In this document: piece after piece, positions 9,705-18,935 of the stretch
Layout: the number at the start of each line of letters is the position of its first letter
How positions within the stretch are numbered: the first letter of the stretch is position 1
From: Armatimonadota bacterium
GTDB taxonomy: Bacteria > Armatimonadota > HRBIN16
Length of the DNA stretch: 64,000 bases
Direction of reading: 5' to 3'
Assembly: GCA_026003195.1 (NCBI GenBank)
Contig: BPGU01000002.1
Coordinates: 620,001-684,000 of the forward strand
The notes under the pieces: generated by a model
What the model was told of the DNA's origin: nothing
The model's database searches: none
Seen by the model: the letters and a program-made list of their open reading frames with translations, nothing else
Translations under genes and position numbers: made by a program

Positions 9705-9728
9705 AGCCCTGGAGACACTCCCAGGGCT
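9705..9728 (+). terminator. hairpin after the pilin-like gene
   Basis: An 8-bp stem AGCCCTGG/CCAGGGCT with an 8-nt loop lies 21 nt after the stop codon. There is no clear U tract, so termination by it is uncertain. Confidence 0.45.
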
Positions 9729-9805
9729 ACGGGTTCTTCCCAAATCGGGTACAATAACGCTAACGTGAGCCGCGCTCGCGCGGGAAAGAAGGAGAATCGT
9801 TCAAC

Positions 9806-12061
9806 ATGCAACCTAATCGCCTCATCCACGAAAAGAGCCCCTACCTCTTGCAACATGCGCATAACCCCGTGGACTGGTATCCGTGGGGCGAGGAGGCGTT
9901 CGAGCGGGCGGCGAGTGAGGATAAGCCCATTTTCCTCTCGGTAGGCTACTCGTCCTGCCACTGGTGTCATGTGATGGAGCAGGAGAGTTTTGAGGACCCA
10001 CGCATCGCCGACCTGCTCAACCGCAACTTCGTGTGTATCAAGGTAGATCGCGAAGAGCGTCCCGACATCGACGACATCTACATGACGGCGGTGCAGCTGC
10101 TGGCGGGGCGTGGCGGGTGGCCGATGTCTGTGTTCCTCACCCCAGAGGGCGAACCGTTTTTTGCAGGCACCTATTACCCCCCTGAAGTCTTCGCGCAGAT
10201 TGCCCGTCAGCTTGCCGATGCCTATCAGAACCGGCGCGACGAGGTGCTGCAATCCGCCCGAGAAATCGCCGGAGTGATCCAACAGGTCGCCTCCGCACGC
10301 TACGAACAGATGGAAGGCGAGCCAGATGCGCGTATCGTGAGCACCTACCTGCAACAGATGCGCCAGCACTTCGATTCCCTCCACGGTGGTTTTGGCACTG
10401 CCCCTAAATTCCCCCCCAACACCGCCTTTCCAGTGCTGTTCTGGCTGGCGGAGAACCTGGACAGTGAAGACGCCCTGCAGATGGCGGTGCGCACGCTACA
10501 CGCCATGGCGCTGGGTGGAATTCGCGACCACGTCGGCGGGGGCTTCCATCGCTACTCCACCGACGCCGAGTGGCTGTTGCCCCACTTCGAGAAGATGTTG
10601 ACCGATAACGCGCAGCTGGGCTGGGCTTACACCGAAGCGTACAGTCTCACCGGCAACGCCCGGTATCAGGAGGTCGCTCAGGAGATTTACGACTGGGTAC
10701 TGCGCGAGATGCGCGTGGAAGAGGGTGCGTTTGCCAGCGCCATCGACGCCGACAGCGAAGGCGAGGAAGGAAAATACTACACCTGGACACTGGGCGAAAT
10801 CCGTCAGGTGCTTCCTCCTGCTCTGGCGGACCTTTTCTGCAACGTGTATAGCATCCGCCCCGACGGCAACTATCGCGAGGAAGCCACCGGAAGGCTCACG
10901 GGCAGGAATATTCCGCACCTGCGTGCTCCACAGGAAGAAATCGCTGCCGAACTGGGTATGACGCCCGGTGAACTTCAAGAGAAGATGAAAGCTGCCCGCG
11001 AGATGCTGTTACAGGCGCGCCTGCAACGTGTGCCCCCTCTGCGTGACGACAAGGTGCTGGCGGGATGGAACGGACTGATGATAGAAAGCCTGGCGTACGC
11101 CGGACTGGTGCTGGAAAAGGAGGAGTACGTGCGGGCAGCAGAAGAGGCTGCACGGTTCATCCTGCAGGAGATGAGAGATGGTGAAGGGCGACTGCTGCGT
11201 CGCTACCGCGACGGCGAAGCGGCGATACCTGCGTATCTGGAAGATTACGCCTTGCTGGGCGCCGGGCTGCTGGAGCTGTTCGAAGCCACCGAAGACGAAA
11301 ACTGGTTGGTAGAAACAAAAAGGCTGGCAAATCGCGCCATTGCCGACTTCTGGGAGGAGGAGCAGCAGGCGTTTCTGAACACCGCCGACTACCACGAAAA
11401 GCTTATCGCTCGCGTGAAGGAGGTGCATGATCGTTCCACGCCCTGCGGCAATGGTGCCATGGTACGCCTGCTGGCAAGGCTATACGCTGTCACCGGCGAG
11501 GAGAACTACGGCTACTTTGCTTACCGGACGCTGCGATCGCTGTGGTCGCCCATTCAGAAGTACCCGCAGGGCTCGGATAGCCTGGTACATGCGCTGTTGC
11601 TCCTGGTGGGTGATGAACTGCAGGAGGTGCCCGCCGCCGAAGAGGCTCACCCCACGATGCCCTCCACCGGGATCCCGGTGCAGGTGGAGATGCATGTGAT
11701 GGAGGGAGGCGTGATGATTCGATTCCTCATAGAGCGCGGATGGCATATCCACGGCGCGGAGGGTGTTCCCGAGGATCTGGTGCCCACCCGCATCGAGATG
11801 TCCAGCACCCTGCCGCTGATATTCGGCGAGCCGATGTTCCCACCAGCGGATACCCTGCAGACCGGCGCAACAGAGCCACCGATACCGGTCTATCGCAGCG
11901 AGCTGCGCGTCGTGGTTCCGGTGATCGGTATCGGCGAGGTCACTCAGGAAACCGGTGAGATTCGTGCCCGAGTCACCTGCCAGCCCTGCACCGATACCGA
12001 GTGCGCATTGCCCCAAACCGTAGAGCTGGTGGAGCAGGTACGCCTGCAGTTGCGCAGTTGA
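9806..12061 (+). CDS. YyaL/DUF255 thioredoxin-domain protein with C-terminal DsbD-N-like domain
   Basis: The first ~640 residues match the YyaL/SPATA20 family: an N-terminal DUF255 thioredoxin fold (residues 1-170) with the CxxC pair in [17 protein letters not shown], then an (alpha/alpha)6 barrel resembling N-acyl-glucosamine epimerases. The family's biochemical role is not established; a redox or sugar-linked role is usually assumed. The 751-residue length exceeds the usual ~680. The extra ~115 residues (from about [14 protein letters not shown]) contain GWHIHGAE and [12 protein letters not shown], matching the DsbD N-terminal fold (GWHIN..., YQ.C....C..P). No signal peptide is seen, so the whole protein should be cytoplasmic, an odd site for a DsbD-like domain. 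TACAAT at 9750-9755 may be its -10. Confidence 0.9.
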   Translation: MQPNRLIHEKSPYLLQHAHNPVDWYPWGEEAFERAASEDKPIFLSVGYSSCHWCHVMEQESFEDPRIADLLNRNFVCIKVDREERPDIDDIYMTAVQLLAGRGGWPMSVFLTPEGEPFFAGTYYPPEVFAQIARQLADAYQNRRDEVLQSAREIAGVIQQVASARYEQMEGEPDARIVSTYLQQMRQHFDSLHGGFGTAPKFPPNTAFPVLFWLAENLDSEDALQMAVRTLHAMALGGIRDHVGGGFHRYSTDAEWLLPHFEKMLTDNAQLGWAYTEAYSLTGNARYQEVAQEIYDWVLREMRVEEGAFASAIDADSEGEEGKYYTWTLGEIRQVLPPALADLFCNVYSIRPDGNYREEATGRLTGRNIPHLRAPQEEIAAELGMTPGELQEKMKAAREMLLQARLQRVPPLRDDKVLAGWNGLMIESLAYAGLVLEKEEYVRAAEEAARFILQEMRDGEGRLLRRYRDGEAAIPAYLEDYALLGAGLLELFEATEDENWLVETKRLANRAIADFWEEEQQAFLNTADYHEKLIARVKEVHDRSTPCGNGAMVRLLARLYAVTGEENYGYFAYRTLRSLWSPIQKYPQGSDSLVHALLLLVGDELQEVPAAEEAHPTMPSTGIPVQVEMHVMEGGVMIRFLIERGWHIHGAEGVPEDLVPTRIEMSSTLPLIFGEPMFPPADTLQTGATEPPIPVYRSELRVVVPVIGIGEVTQETGEIRARVTCQPCTDTECALPQTVELVEQVRLQLRS

Positions 12062-12087
12062 CATCGCCTCCCCAAATATGGGATACT
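12058..12087 (+). promoter_or_regulatory. sigma-70 promoter overlapping the YyaL stop codon
   Basis: TTGACA (12058-12063), an 18-nt spacer, and GATACT (12082-12087). It would start a transcript near 12094 that covers the small element at 12095-12256. Confidence 0.5.
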
Positions 12088-12111
12088 GCATCCGAAAGGA
12101 GGTGGTGCCCT

Positions 12112-12144
12112 ATGGCAGATCAACGAGGTGATTCTGAGGGCTAG
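12112..12144 (+). CDS. possible 10-codon ORF with strong ribosome-binding site
   Basis: ATG at 12112 follows AAAGGAGGTG (12095-12104) at ideal spacing and encodes MADQRGDSEG then TAG. Such a strong Shine-Dalgarno sequence before so short a frame suggests either a leader or micro-peptide or a decoy. The start codon is part of an inverted repeat (ATGGCAGA 12112-12119 with TCTGCCAT 12160-12167). No homologue is known to me and function is unknown. Confidence 0.3.
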   Translation: MADQRGDSEG

Positions 12145-12187
12145 GCTGTTTTAGCCCGGTCTGCCATGAACGGTGTGGCGAACCGTT
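12112..12187 (+). other. nested RNA hairpins over the mini-ORF
   Basis: Outer stem ATGGCAGA (12112-12119)/TCTGCCAT (12160-12167) encloses GGGCTA (12138-12143)/TAGCCC (12152-12157). A separate stem AACGGT/ACCGTT follows at 12169-12187 with a short T run behind it. Confidence 0.45.
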
Positions 12188-12236
12188 TTAGCAGGGGGGT
12201 TATGAACAGCCGCCCTGGCTCGCCAGCCGACCTTCC

Positions 12237-12256
12237 AGCGGGGCGTGAGCCCCGCT
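12237..12256 (+). terminator. GC-rich terminator hairpin between convergent genes
   Basis: AGCGGGGC/GCCCCGCT, an 8-bp stem closed by a GTGA tetraloop, followed by TTATCCATTTT. It sits between the rightward YyaL/mini-ORF transcript and the end of the leftward GH13 gene. Confidence 0.55.
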
Positions 12257-12319
12257 TTATCCATTTTGGCACTTACCCCCTCGCTCTCCAGCGTCAACCG
12301 AATGCCCAGCAGAGGGTTG

Positions 12320-15300
12320 CTACTTCTTCCAGCTCAGCCAGACATCCCCAGAGTACTCCTCCCCTCCACGCACAGACAGCGACTTGCCATCCAGCAAAGC
12401 CAGGAACAACACTGCCTGACCGTTACCAGAATCAATCAGGAATGTATTCTGCAAGCCGCGTGTGCGCTGTACCCTCAGAACGCCCTGTTCCGTTTCCACG
12501 CTCAGAGGGTCTGCGCTATCCCCCTGCCTTTCGCCAAGGCGCACGCCGGTGCGCTCACCGGCACGCCCGCCTTCGAAACCACGTCGCCAGCCCCTGACCC
12601 CCCGTAACGACAGGCGCAGGGCAAGAAACGCGCTCACCTCGCCTTTCTCGTGGAGCGGAGTGACACCGATGGTGATTCTCAGCGTCTGATCCCCCTCCAG
12701 CCGATAGCGCAGACCGTAGCGCGTGCCCGGCGAAGCCACGGGGCAGGATTGCACCCCGTTCCATGCTCGATGGCGCAGCCATCCTGTGAAACGAACCTGT
12801 CCATCGCGTTCTACGCTCAGGCGCGGGTTGGTTTCGCCGTCTGCGGAGGCGTAGCCACCTTCCACCAGCCCCCAGTCGGTGTAGAAATCCACATCCTGCA
12901 AGGACAGACAGACTCCTTCCCCGGCAAACCATGCTATGGGCAACCCACCATGCCGACGCGCCAGGCTCACGGTGACCTGTTTGTCACGCAAATGGACAAA
13001 TAAGGGCGTTACTTCTACACCATGATGCTGTAATCCACCGGAGGTTGCTCGCCCAATGTGGTACGCTTCGCGCGGCTTCACCACCAGGTCCACCTGCTTG
13101 CCGTCCAGATGCTCGTCCATGATCCGCACTTGCATCGCCTTTGTGGCATCAATATGCAAGCGCAGACCCTCTCCATCCGCCCAGCGCACGCCCATGCTCG
13201 CCCTGCCTTCTCCATCCAGCAAGCCCTCCTCCAGCGGATGCCACGCCCGCTTTAGCACAGGCAGTGCATCCACCCGCGACTCGCCCGGTTTTACCCGCAC
13301 GTGGTAATCGTCAAAAGCATCTTCCAGCATCCCCTCTGGCGTCTCCACAAACCATCGCTCTGCCCCTGAAGCGCGTACCGTGCCATCTGGTAGAATCTGC
13401 CAGCGTGCAGCAGTGCGAGAGGATGCCCCCATCCCTGCCGCGCGTTTCGGAGCGGTTCTCCAGTCGCGGGGTTTGCACAGAAGTACCACGGGGCGATAAG
13501 GGGGTATCTCCGCCTCTGCCGAATCGCCAGAAGCGCGCACCGGCTCGCCGCTGAACGCATCCACACGTATGGGGAAGCGCCGTGACAGTGCCTTCGTCCA
13601 CGAAAGCCGACAGCGTACTGTCTCACCCGACAGGTTCACCGCCACTATCGCTGCACCATCACTCGCATGGCGCAGGAAGGTGAACACCTGCGGATGAGAA
13701 CACTGCACAGAAAGATACTCTGCCTCCCCTTCCGCCAGGCACTTTTCTTGCCTGCGCAGGTGAAGCCATTGGGACAGCTCCTTCGAGAAGCCGATTTGCT
13801 GCTCCTGATAGATGAGAGGAACACCCTCCATCAGACAGCATATCGCCATCAGTGCCTGTGAGATCCCCACCCCGAAGTACTGCGCAGCGGGCACGGTGTC
13901 GTGGTTCTCTATGAACCGCACTAATCCGTTCAGGGCGCGACGTGGATAACAACAACGCTCCCATTCCAGCCACTCCTGTGCCTCTCGGATCCACTGTGCG
14001 AGATCGGGTTGCAGGGTGAGGTCGCGCAGAACCATGTACCACGGATAGTCAAACAGCATATCAGCGTGGCGAAACGCCAGCGGTTTGCCCGCCTCCGGCA
14101 GGATGAAACCGTCGCGCGTCACTACCCGGAAGGCATCGCGCACCACCTGGTTCAGCTGCAGACCGCCATACGCTACCGAGGCGTTTGCCCGAAGCGGGTT
14201 GCGCCAGTTGGGTGCCTGTCCCCAGCCCATGACATCCAGGCGTGCGCCGTCGAAGCCGAAATCCCTCGCCCAGCGTGTTACCACCTCGCGGATGCGCTCC
14301 TGCCATACCGGGTGTGATACATCTGCAGCCAGCACCGTACCGCCCCACACCTTCACACGATGCCCCTCTTCATCCACACACCATACCTCTTCTGGCAGTT
14401 TCTGCACCTCTTCGCTCTCGGGATGCACACCATACACCACCAGGTCTATCGCTACCTTCATCCCGTGCCGATGTGCCTGGTGTACAAACTCCTGGAGTTC
14501 CTCGCGCGTGCCGTTCTCCGGGGCGACGCGGTTGAAAGCGGGCAGGGTGTACACCCACGGCGGCGGGTAACTCACAGGCAGTAGCCACAACATCGTGATA
14601 CCCAGCTCGCGCAGTTTGGGCAGCAGCGCGGTCAGACGAGAGAAACGATGACCCCTATCTCCCGCCCACCAGCTCTCCAGTCTGCCCCACGGGTGTAGCT
14701 CGTACAGCGAACCGCCCTTCAGGTGCGCAGGCACATCGTGCGGCGGACCATTCTCCAGTGTTTCGGAAAAGCGGGATAACGCCTCGCGCAGGTGTCCCTC
14801 GTCGCCGGAGACTACTTCTATCACCTGCGTGCCGACGGTTACTTCTGCACCTCTCTGCAGTTTAAGGAGTGTCTCAAAGCCATGCCGGAGAACCGCACCC
14901 TTCTCCTTCTCCTCCACTCCCACCCGCGCCTGGTCCATGCGGAAGATATACCCCACGACGACGGATACCTTTCGCGAGGGGGAATGTAACAGCGCAATGC
15001 CATACTCCCCGCGTGTCCAGCCGCTCTCCTGGTGCACACGTCCCGCCCTCAAGTTGCCAAACCGATGGCGCGTGATGGGAAAGTCGCCAGGGATCAAGGT
15101 AAAGTCCTCAACGCGGTGGGAGAGGCGCAACACCGGGGTGCGTAAGGTCACCCCCGCTATCTTTATCGGTTCGTTGCCGCTCCAGCGTAGAGTGACATCC
15201 CGCAGGATTCGCCAGCCATCGATGCGGAACGTCTGCCGCATCCACCAGTCTCCTGCCTGTCGGGTAACCTCTGTAGTGTTCCCCCGATGCTCTATCGAAA

Positions 15301-15448
15301 CGAGATGCCATTCTCTGTAGGCTGGGAAAACACGAGCAGAAGCGTTGGCGTATACATCCTCTGCGGGAGCCACGGCAATCTGATGTTCCCCCACCGATAG
15401 CCCATCCCAGACGCCGGTTTGTGGGTCGAAGTGAAGCGTTATGTTCAC
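12320..15448 (-). CDS. GH13-superfamily alpha-amylase-type protein with large N- and C-terminal beta domains
   Basis: Predicted alpha-glucan-active enzyme of 1042 residues. Residues ~1-260 are beta-rich and unassigned; the catalytic barrel begins near YELHPWGRLESWW. Four GH13 regions are visible: AIDLVVYGVHPE, GFDGARLDVMGW (nucleophile Asp near 405), ILPEAGK (acid/base Glu near 451) and FIENHDT (transition-state Asp near 515). The last ~400 residues are further beta domains. The GTG at 15448 (GGAG 6 nt upstream) is preferred over a longer frame to 15523, because the longer frame would translate through a perfect 13-bp inverted repeat. No signal peptide is seen. Exact specificity is unknown. 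Confidence 0.85.
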   Translation of the reverse strand: MNITLHFDPQTGVWDGLSVGEHQIAVAPAEDVYANASARVFPAYREWHLVSIEHRGNTTEVTRQAGDWWMRQTFRIDGWRILRDVTLRWSGNEPIKIAGVTLRTPVLRLSHRVEDFTLIPGDFPITRHRFGNLRAGRVHQESGWTRGEYGIALLHSPSRKVSVVVGYIFRMDQARVGVEEKEKGAVLRHGFETLLKLQRGAEVTVGTQVIEVVSGDEGHLREALSRFSETLENGPPHDVPAHLKGGSLYELHPWGRLESWWAGDRGHRFSRLTALLPKLRELGITMLWLLPVSYPPPWVYTLPAFNRVAPENGTREELQEFVHQAHRHGMKVAIDLVVYGVHPESEEVQKLPEEVWCVDEEGHRVKVWGGTVLAADVSHPVWQERIREVVTRWARDFGFDGARLDVMGWGQAPNWRNPLRANASVAYGGLQLNQVVRDAFRVVTRDGFILPEAGKPLAFRHADMLFDYPWYMVLRDLTLQPDLAQWIREAQEWLEWERCCYPRRALNGLVRFIENHDTVPAAQYFGVGISQALMAICCLMEGVPLIYQEQQIGFSKELSQWLHLRRQEKCLAEGEAEYLSVQCSHPQVFTFLRHASDGAAIVAVNLSGETVRCRLSWTKALSRRFPIRVDAFSGEPVRASGDSAEAEIPPYRPVVLLCKPRDWRTAPKRAAGMGASSRTAARWQILPDGTVRASGAERWFVETPEGMLEDAFDDYHVRVKPGESRVDALPVLKRAWHPLEEGLLDGEGRASMGVRWADGEGLRLHIDATKAMQVRIMDEHLDGKQVDLVVKPREAYHIGRATSGGLQHHGVEVTPLFVHLRDKQVTVSLARRHGGLPIAWFAGEGVCLSLQDVDFYTDWGLVEGGYASADGETNPRLSVERDGQVRFTGWLRHRAWNGVQSCPVASPGTRYGLRYRLEGDQTLRITIGVTPLHEKGEVSAFLALRLSLRGVRGWRRGFEGGRAGERTGVRLGERQGDSADPLSVETEQGVLRVQRTRGLQNTFLIDSGNGQAVLFLALLDGKSLSVRGGEEYSGDVWLSWKK

Positions 15449-15470
15449 CGCTTTCTCCAGTAGACGCGCG

Positions 15471-15499
15471 CATCGGGGCAGGAGGTTCCTGCCCCGATG
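15471..15499. repeat. perfect 13-bp inverted repeat
   Basis: CATCGGGGCAGGA (15471-15483) and its exact complement (15487-15499) around a 3-nt loop, 23 nt upstream of the GTG start of the GH13 gene. It shares GGTTCCTGCC with the right end of the repeat at 15562-15743. Confidence 0.7.
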
Positions 15500-15561
15500 G
15501 AGGGATTCGCCAACCGACCCCACAACGCCTACTACTGTGTCAAAGGTGAATCTTCGCTTTG

Positions 15562-15743
15562 CACCTCTGGAGGGCGAACCTCCCGGTGAGCCGAAACACG
15601 TAGCCCCACCCTGCCTCCCCGCAAGCGGGGAGGAGGTAGCCCCTCTCTGGCTCTCCCCGCACGCGGGGAGAGAAAGTGTCCCCCTGCCTGCGGGGGGACT
15701 ACAGGGGGGCTGAAGGCTCGGCAGGAACCTCGCCCTCCAGAAG
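15562..15743. repeat. intergenic palindromic element with imperfect terminal inverted repeats
   Basis: The left end (15565-15593, beginning CTCTGGAGGGCGA) is matched in inverse orientation by the right end (15715-15743, ending CGCCCTCCAGAAG). Between them are stacked palindromes: CCTCCCCGC-AA-GCGGGGAGG and CTCTCCCCGC-AC-GCGGGGAGAG. It encodes nothing and fills most of the 314-bp gap upstream of the GH13 gene. A related core recurs at 36934-36962, so this looks like a non-autonomous dispersed element. Confidence 0.6.
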
Positions 15744-15762
15744 ATGGAGCCTGGACAGAGTA

Positions 15763-17094
15763 CTACTTGCGCACCCGCCGGAAAATGGGGATCAACGGAA
15801 TCCAGCCGCAGCTAAACAGGAATAACGTAGCAGGCTCTGGTATCGCCCACGCTGGCGCCAGTACCCAACCGTCGCCCCCATTGTCCCAGCCTGGCCACTG
15901 GGCAGGATCGGGAGCGTACAGCTGATCGGCTGTATACACGACAAAACCGCTCCCCCATGCGGAGCCATCTGGCCAGCCTTTGTCATTGATCTTATCGCTC
16001 CCATCCCGGCTATACCGTACCCAATCATCCCACTCGACCTTTTTCGGAGGAACCGGATAGTCATAGCCGAAAGGATAGTCCACACCACTGACCAGCCAGG
16101 TAGAGGGATCGCCGGGGTTTTTTGAAAACCACTCCATCCAGTCTCCGATAATTTCGACATCCCACCCTGCTTTGGGTAGCTGGATGTTTTTGTAATGCGA
16201 TTTATCCGGGTCAGGCACTCGGTGTCGGACCTTCCAGATCCCGTACTTTGCATCTCCTTCGTTACGGTACAACGAGGTTGTAACCTCATATTCGTAGCGC
16301 CCATCCCTATACCGGCTCTTCAGCACGTCCGTACTCACCCCATGGTCGTTCAGGTAGAGAAACAAGAGGCGGGTAGGGTCTAAGCTCGCGTCGAGAGCGC
16401 CAAACAGGTTTGCTCGCGTAGCAGCCCCTGTTACTCTAATACCGTCAGCAAATATCCGCTTACCGTCACCAAAGTAAGCCTCGATAGACGACGTCGGCCA
16501 TTGCCCAAATGGACGGGTCCTCAAGGCGTCCCGGGCTACAGTGATATCCTGCCAGAAATCGTCTTGAGTAGGGTCATCCGCGGCAAAGAGCAACGCACGG
16601 TCTCCAGTAAGCCAGTGAAGTGTTAAGTCACCAAGTCCCCCTTCTCGCTCCTGCGGTGACTGCCACTTTGAGACAGCGGCTTTCGCGGTTTCGAAAGATT
16701 GATGAAGATTCTGTGTCTTACTTTCGTTCATGAACCTCTGCCCGAACACCCCGAACGAATACTCATCCCAGTCGCAGGCGGTGGCGACGTACACATTAGC
16801 AAGCGCCGACAGTTCATTGACGAAGCCACCACTACGGCAGAAGTCCAGCACGGCAGCAACGAAACCACGGCGGTTAGGATTGTTAGCAATTCTGTCGGCA
16901 ATCTCATAATCCCAGACAAGCCCCTTGCGGTTGTAGTCCTGAGTAATCATCGCGGCGGGTGTCTTATCGTAGGGTGTGACCACAGCCCATGCCGAGTTGA
17001 TGAACAAACAGAGGTAGCCCACAGCGAAAGTAAGGCACAAGACCACCAACAAGACAAACCTGCGCAGGGCAAACATCCGTCTAGCGGTTCTCAT
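15763..17094 (-). CDS. PEP-CTERM sorting domain protein, otherwise unknown
   Basis: Exported protein of about 443 residues. Starting at the ATG at 17094 gives a basic N-terminus and a long hydrophobic signal segment (FVLLVVLCLTFAVGYLCLF) ending in AWA. The C-terminus is a PEP-CTERM signal: IPEPATLF, a hydrophobic helix, then the basic tail RRVRK, which is recognised by an exosortase (not in the window). The body is rich in Trp, Asp and Tyr with no recognised domain. The upstream AAAGGAGG lies 11 nt before the ATG, slightly long; a frame extension to 17145 adds 17 unlikely residues. Confidence 0.82.
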   Translation of the reverse strand: MRTARRMFALRRFVLLVVLCLTFAVGYLCLFINSAWAVVTPYDKTPAAMITQDYNRKGLVWDYEIADRIANNPNRRGFVAAVLDFCRSGGFVNELSALANVYVATACDWDEYSFGVFGQRFMNESKTQNLHQSFETAKAAVSKWQSPQEREGGLGDLTLHWLTGDRALLFAADDPTQDDFWQDITVARDALRTRPFGQWPTSSIEAYFGDGKRIFADGIRVTGAATRANLFGALDASLDPTRLLFLYLNDHGVSTDVLKSRYRDGRYEYEVTTSLYRNEGDAKYGIWKVRHRVPDPDKSHYKNIQLPKAGWDVEIIGDWMEWFSKNPGDPSTWLVSGVDYPFGYDYPVPPKKVEWDDWVRYSRDGSDKINDKGWPDGSAWGSGFVVYTADQLYAPDPAQWPGWDNGGDGWVLAPAWAIPEPATLFLFSCGWIPLIPIFRRVRK

Positions 17095-17202
17095 AGCGAT
17101 AATGACCTCCTTTACTTGACAATGCAGATGTTCCTGGATGGGCATGTTGAGGTGAGCTCATCCACTATCTCAGTTGCACTATCTCTCCCTATTTTCAACC
17201 CC

Positions 17203-17676
17203 CTACCCCATCATCTCTCGCAATTTTCGCAACGCGGCGCGCTTGCGCTTGCTGATAGCCTGCACCGACACCCCCTGCTGCCGAGCGAGTTCGGTCTCGC
17301 TGTACCTTTCCCAGTAGAGCTGGTGAAGCAGCTGCCTGTCGCTTTCGGACAGGCTGGCGAGGGCAGTGTGCAGGTCGGTAGGACGGGGTAGACAGCATTC
17401 GGTAGCCTCCAGGGTGATGGGGCAATGCAGGGCGTAACGCCACTCCTGGCGATAACGCTGCAAACAGGCGTTCAACGAGTGCTGATAGACGAACTGGAAA
17501 AACGCGCAGGTGCTGTCAGGGGTGTGCTCACAGCATGCTTTCCAACCGGCAGCTTCCGCTTCCGCTGCCATCTCCTCCATCCAGTCGCGGCGTGACCAGT
17601 TCGGTGGCGTTTTCCAGGTGGCAACCCGGCGCAGACAACGGCTTACCGCCATCTCCCATTCCTGCCTCGGTAGCAC
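17203..17676 (-). CDS. small sigma-70 family (ECF-like) sigma factor
   Basis: The 157-residue protein ends in a clear sigma region 4: ALASLSESDRQLLHQLYWERYSETELARQQGVSVQAISKRKR..., a helix-turn-helix for -35 recognition. The N-terminal half contains a degenerate, Trp- and Cys-rich region 2 (FFQFVYQHSLNACLQRY). GTG at 17676 has GGAGGTG 7 nt upstream; the TTG at 17682 is the alternative. No anti-sigma gene is adjacent. It lies between two PEP-CTERM genes on the same strand, so control of exported-protein genes is a reasonable but untested idea. Confidence 0.8.
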   Translation of the reverse strand: MLPRQEWEMAVSRCLRRVATWKTPPNWSRRDWMEEMAAEAEAAGWKACCEHTPDSTCAFFQFVYQHSLNACLQRYRQEWRYALHCPITLEATECCLPRPTDLHTALASLSESDRQLLHQLYWERYSETELARQQGVSVQAISKRKRAALRKLREMMG

Positions 17677-17917
17677 TCTCAACCACCTCCCGGTGCATCC
17701 ATGAAAAACACCCGAAAAGCCGATGGGGAAATGCCTGCTGCAGGATGTGCTTCTGGTACCAGGGAGCCAGTGACGCGGAACCTTCTCTGTTTGCTCTTCC
17801 CTCTCGCGGGCTTTCCACTTCTATATAACGCAAGATTCGTGCCATACAGAGGCTAAGGGAGCAAAATGTAAGAAAAGTAATAAAAATTGTATTTAGTCTC
17901 TCAAAATATACCAGAGA

Positions 17918-17944
17918 CAAAAACGCCCGCTTTTGGGGCGGGCG
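17918..17944 (-). terminator. Rho-independent terminator of the PEP-CTERM gene at 17968
   Basis: On the minus strand CGCCCGC (complement of 17938-17944), a 7-nt loop, GCGGGCG, then a T run (complement of 17919-17923), beginning 24 nt after the stop codon. The rest of the 17683-17967 gap holds no recognised gene. Confidence 0.8.
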
Positions 17945-17967
17945 CGCGAAACAGGGAACGAGTGCTT

Positions 17968-18786
17968 TTACATCCGCCTCCGCAGGCGAATGCCCAGCGG
18001 TATCAGACCGGTTGCGAAGAGTAGCAGTGAGGCTGGTTCGGGGATCGTACCATGCTGGTGCTCGTAGATGAAGTCTCCATAGTAGTTACCATCGTCATCG
18101 TAGACCTGTCCCTGAAACAGCAGGAACTCGTCTGGCTTTACCTCCAGCTCGGTAAAAACGTCGAAGAAGCTCTGGGCACCCAGGTTAAAGTCACCGACGC
18201 TATTGCCTAACCCCCCCGACTGGAAGCGCAAATCTGGAAGTGCGGTCTCTGTAGTCATCAACGACCAGGAGAAGTTCTTGATAACCATCGGATCTTCCAT
18301 GTCGTTGAGCATACGCAGTGTAGCGCGTGAGCTACCACCTGGCGGTGCTCCCCAAGGGGTTACCTCGAAGCCGGGTAAGCGTACAAAGCCACCTAAAGGG
18401 GGTATTTTCTTGCCGTTTGCGTCTGTCCAAAATGCCTGCTGGATGACGATTTTGTTCTTCTCCTTCTGCCACAGCTCCAGCCCGATGTGCGTCTTGGTGC
18501 AGTGAGGCACCTCTCCATTCGACCAGTGATACTTTTTCACAAGGGGATTGAACTGACTACTGCTGTGTTCGAAGCTTCCAAAATCCCCTTTCACACTGGA
18601 AATGAAGTTCAGGTTAGAGTCAGAGTACACATCCATGTGGAAATCGTGGGCAGTCTGCCCTGTAGCATTATGGATGTCCCAGTTACCCTTTACTTTGACG
18701 CCCCCTACCTGGGCAAGCACGGTAGTGACGAAAAAGCAAAGTGCCAGCATCATAGCCAGCCGAATAACACCACATCTCGGTGTCAT
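17968..18786 (-). CDS. PEP-CTERM sorting domain protein
   Basis: Exported protein of 272 residues. It has a signal peptide at residues 1-26 (LAMMLALCFFVTTVLAQ) and the C-terminal sorting signal IPEPASLLLFATGLIPLGI followed by RLRRRM. The mature part (WDIHNATGQTAHDFHMDV...) resembles the small beta-sandwich PEP-CTERM proteins with repeated polar strands; function unknown. It has its own terminator at 17918-17944, so it is a single-gene unit upstream of the sigma-factor gene. Its start region is separated by about 125 bp from a sigma-54 promoter that fires in the opposite direction. Confidence 0.85.
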   Translation of the reverse strand: MTPRCGVIRLAMMLALCFFVTTVLAQVGGVKVKGNWDIHNATGQTAHDFHMDVYSDSNLNFISSVKGDFGSFEHSSSQFNPLVKKYHWSNGEVPHCTKTHIGLELWQKEKNKIVIQQAFWTDANGKKIPPLGGFVRLPGFEVTPWGAPPGGSSRATLRMLNDMEDPMVIKNFSWSLMTTETALPDLRFQSGGLGNSVGDFNLGAQSFFDVFTELEVKPDEFLLFQGQVYDDDGNYYGDFIYEHQHGTIPEPASLLLFATGLIPLGIRLRRRM

Positions 18787-18877
18787 CGCGATATTCTCCT
18801 TCCCCAGTAATAGCTAACACATGTATAACACTGCTGCGAGCCACCGGTTTTTCAACCCTGCAGAAACCCGGCTCTGT

Positions 18878-18893
18878 AAAAACACCTGTTTTT
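18878..18893. promoter_or_regulatory. AT-rich inverted repeat upstream of the sigma-54 promoter
   Basis: AAAAACA-CC-TGTTTTT, 7-bp arms, ending 17 bp before the -24 element. The loop is too small for an RNA hairpin, so a protein-binding DNA operator is the likelier reading. Confidence 0.4.
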
Positions 18894-18909
18894 TGCTGTA
18901 CCTCGCCAA

Positions 18910-18925
18910 TGGCACGAATCTTGCA
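18910..18925 (+). promoter_or_regulatory. sigma-54 (-24/-12) promoter, full consensus match
   Basis: TGGCACG (18910-18916), AATC, TTGCA (18921-18925). GG and GC are separated by exactly 10 nt as sigma-54 requires. The predicted transcription start is near 18936, and no ORF lies between it and the terminator at 19047. Confidence 0.7.
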
Positions 18926-18935
18926 CTATACCATA

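Noticed and set aside
12138-12157. TAG read-through or pyrrolysine codon in the mini-ORF
   Set aside because: The downstream frame is composed of terminator hairpins and antisense of the GH13 gene; nothing supports translation beyond the TAG.
17528-17920. Leftward frame overlapping the sigma-factor start
   Set aside because: No RBS or recognisable domain, and its second half reads the sigma-factor gene out of frame.
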